DNA of 6,863 nt from Lachnospiraceae bacterium UBA3802 (GTDB lineage Bacteria > Bacillota > Clostridia > Lachnospirales > Lachnospiraceae). Shown here in pieces: positions 6,135-6,863 of this stretch. Every line of letters starts with the position of its first letter. Position 1 is the first letter of the stretch. The notes under the pieces were generated by a model. That model saw nothing but the letters and a program-made list of their open reading frames with translations, ran no database searches and was not told the DNA's origin. The DNA is taken from assembly GCA_002369155.1 (NCBI GenBank), contig DFEM01000010.1:1-6863 (forward strand), read 5' to 3'. A program made the position numbers and the translations under genes.

Positions 6135-6863
6135 TCGTAAGGTATCGAGGGATAGAAGAAGTCGATTGCACCGGCAAATAAAATCAGAAAATAGTTTTCG
6201 TTGGCTTGGCTTTTCATGTATTTCAAAAATCAAGCGCCCGATTATGTGGCTGGCCCTGGCAGTAACAGGGCTGGCCGCAATAATCCTTAATATCATGGAA
6301 AAGAACATTGATATTCCGAGAATGACTCCTATGGAGGGTAATGTATACGGGAATGTCAGAGATATTGAATATAAAAAAGACAAGATTTATTTATACTTAA
6401 AAAATATAGAATTTGATGATGATTTGGAACAGTTTGAAGAAATAAAGACAAAAGGATTATTATCTAAAAACAGCGGAATTGTATGTATATTCGATGACGA
6501 TGTTTTTTTGAAAGGCAACGAAGTTTCAATAGGCTCAAATGTCTGTATTTATGGAAAAATCAGCGTATTTGATAAGGCTTCAAATCCCGGAGAATTTGAT
6601 TCAAGACGATACTATATTTCCAAAGGATATCTTTTTAAAGCATTTTCATGCGAATTAAAAAAGACTGATTCGAAGAAAAAACCAGCGGCCGATTTAGCAT
6701 TTGAAGTAAGTCAAAAAACAGGGGAACTTCTGGATAAAAGTTTATGTGAAAAAGATGCGGGAATGATGAAGGCTGTTTTGCTCGCAGATAAGTCCGATCT
6801 GGATTCGGAAGTAAAGAACCTTTATAAGGACGCGGGTGCAAGCCATCTGCTTGCCATAAGCGG
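6118..6863 (+). CDS. comEC: ComEC/Rec2 DNA-uptake channel, N-terminal part (truncated by window end)
   Basis: ComEC forms the membrane channel through which single-stranded DNA enters the cytoplasm during transformation. The frame is open from the ATG at 6118 to the window end: 248 codons and two bases, with the 3' part missing. The protein begins with a basic stretch (1-40), then a membrane helix PIMWLALAVTGLAAIIL (41-57). An extracytoplasmic domain of the DUF4131 type follows, including the conserved NPGEFDSRRYY (156-166). Next comes LLADKSDLDSEV (221-232) and GASHLLAIS (240-248), the hallmark entry into the Competence domain, just at the window edge. The family usually runs to several hundred residues more, with many membrane helices and often a C-terminal metallo-beta-lactamase-like domain, none of which can be seen here. 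The gene overlaps comEA by 17 bases, suggesting translational coupling. Confidence 0.93.
   Translation, partial: MFASNNRKVSRDRRSRLHRQIKSENSFRWLGFSCISKIKRPIMWLALAVTGLAAIILNIMEKNIDIPRMTPMEGNVYGNVRDIEYKKDKIYLYLKNIEFDDDLEQFEEIKTKGLLSKNSGIVCIFDDDVFLKGNEVSIGSNVCIYGKISVFDKASNPGEFDSRRYYISKGYLFKAFSCELKKTDSKKKPAADLAFEVSQKTGELLDKSLCEKDAGMMKAVLLADKSDLDSEVKNLYKDAGASHLLAIS

Noticed and set aside
6142..6170. Partial likeness to the comEA leader (shared TCGAGGG)
   Set aside because: Similarity fades after seven bases and the stretch lies within comEC coding sequence, so it is not treated as a repeat.
5777..6383. Two minus-strand open frames of about 150 codons across comEA/comEC
   Set aside because: Antisense to well-supported comEA and comEC; the hydrophobic stretches are a by-product of the opposite-strand codons.

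Overview
The window comes from a low-to-moderate GC Gram-positive bacterium. The gene content, the protein sequences and the strong AGGAG-type ribosome binding sites fit an anaerobic Clostridia member, most likely Lachnospiraceae (Butyrivibrio/Roseburia-like). This taxonomic call rests on general familiarity, not on a search. All seven genes I can support lie on the + strand and are tightly packed. I see no tRNA, rRNA, CRISPR array, insertion sequence or phage gene.

Left part (1-4060): arginine biosynthesis. A small YpeA-like GNAT acetyltransferase is followed by argJ, and after a 239-base gap by argB and argD. ArgJ makes N-acetylglutamate by moving the acetyl group from N-acetylornithine to glutamate. 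ArgB phosphorylates N-acetylglutamate, and ArgD aminates N-acetylglutamate semialdehyde to N-acetylornithine, which feeds back to ArgJ. The reductase ArgC, which acts between ArgB and ArgD, is not in the window. The argJ-argB gap carries a good intrinsic terminator followed by a candidate sigma-A promoter, so argJ and argB-argD are probably separate transcription units.

Middle (4050-5492): an ABC-type extracellular solute-binding protein. Its start codon lies inside the end of argD. It has an N-terminal hydrophobic segment but no lipobox, and no transporter permease or ATPase gene lies beside it here.

Right part (5493-6863): DNA-uptake (competence) genes. comEA, here predicted to be a lipoprotein with an SLBB and a helix-hairpin-helix domain, overlaps the start of comEC, which runs off the window end. 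In front of comEA there is a 12-base-pair inverted repeat that would bury its Shine-Dalgarno sequence and start codon in an RNA hairpin. This is the most interesting non-coding signal in the window.

I did not find a convincing new biological system. The genes belong to known families. The points worth a second look are the comEA leader hairpin, the orphan binding protein coupled to argD, and the punctuation inside the arg cluster.
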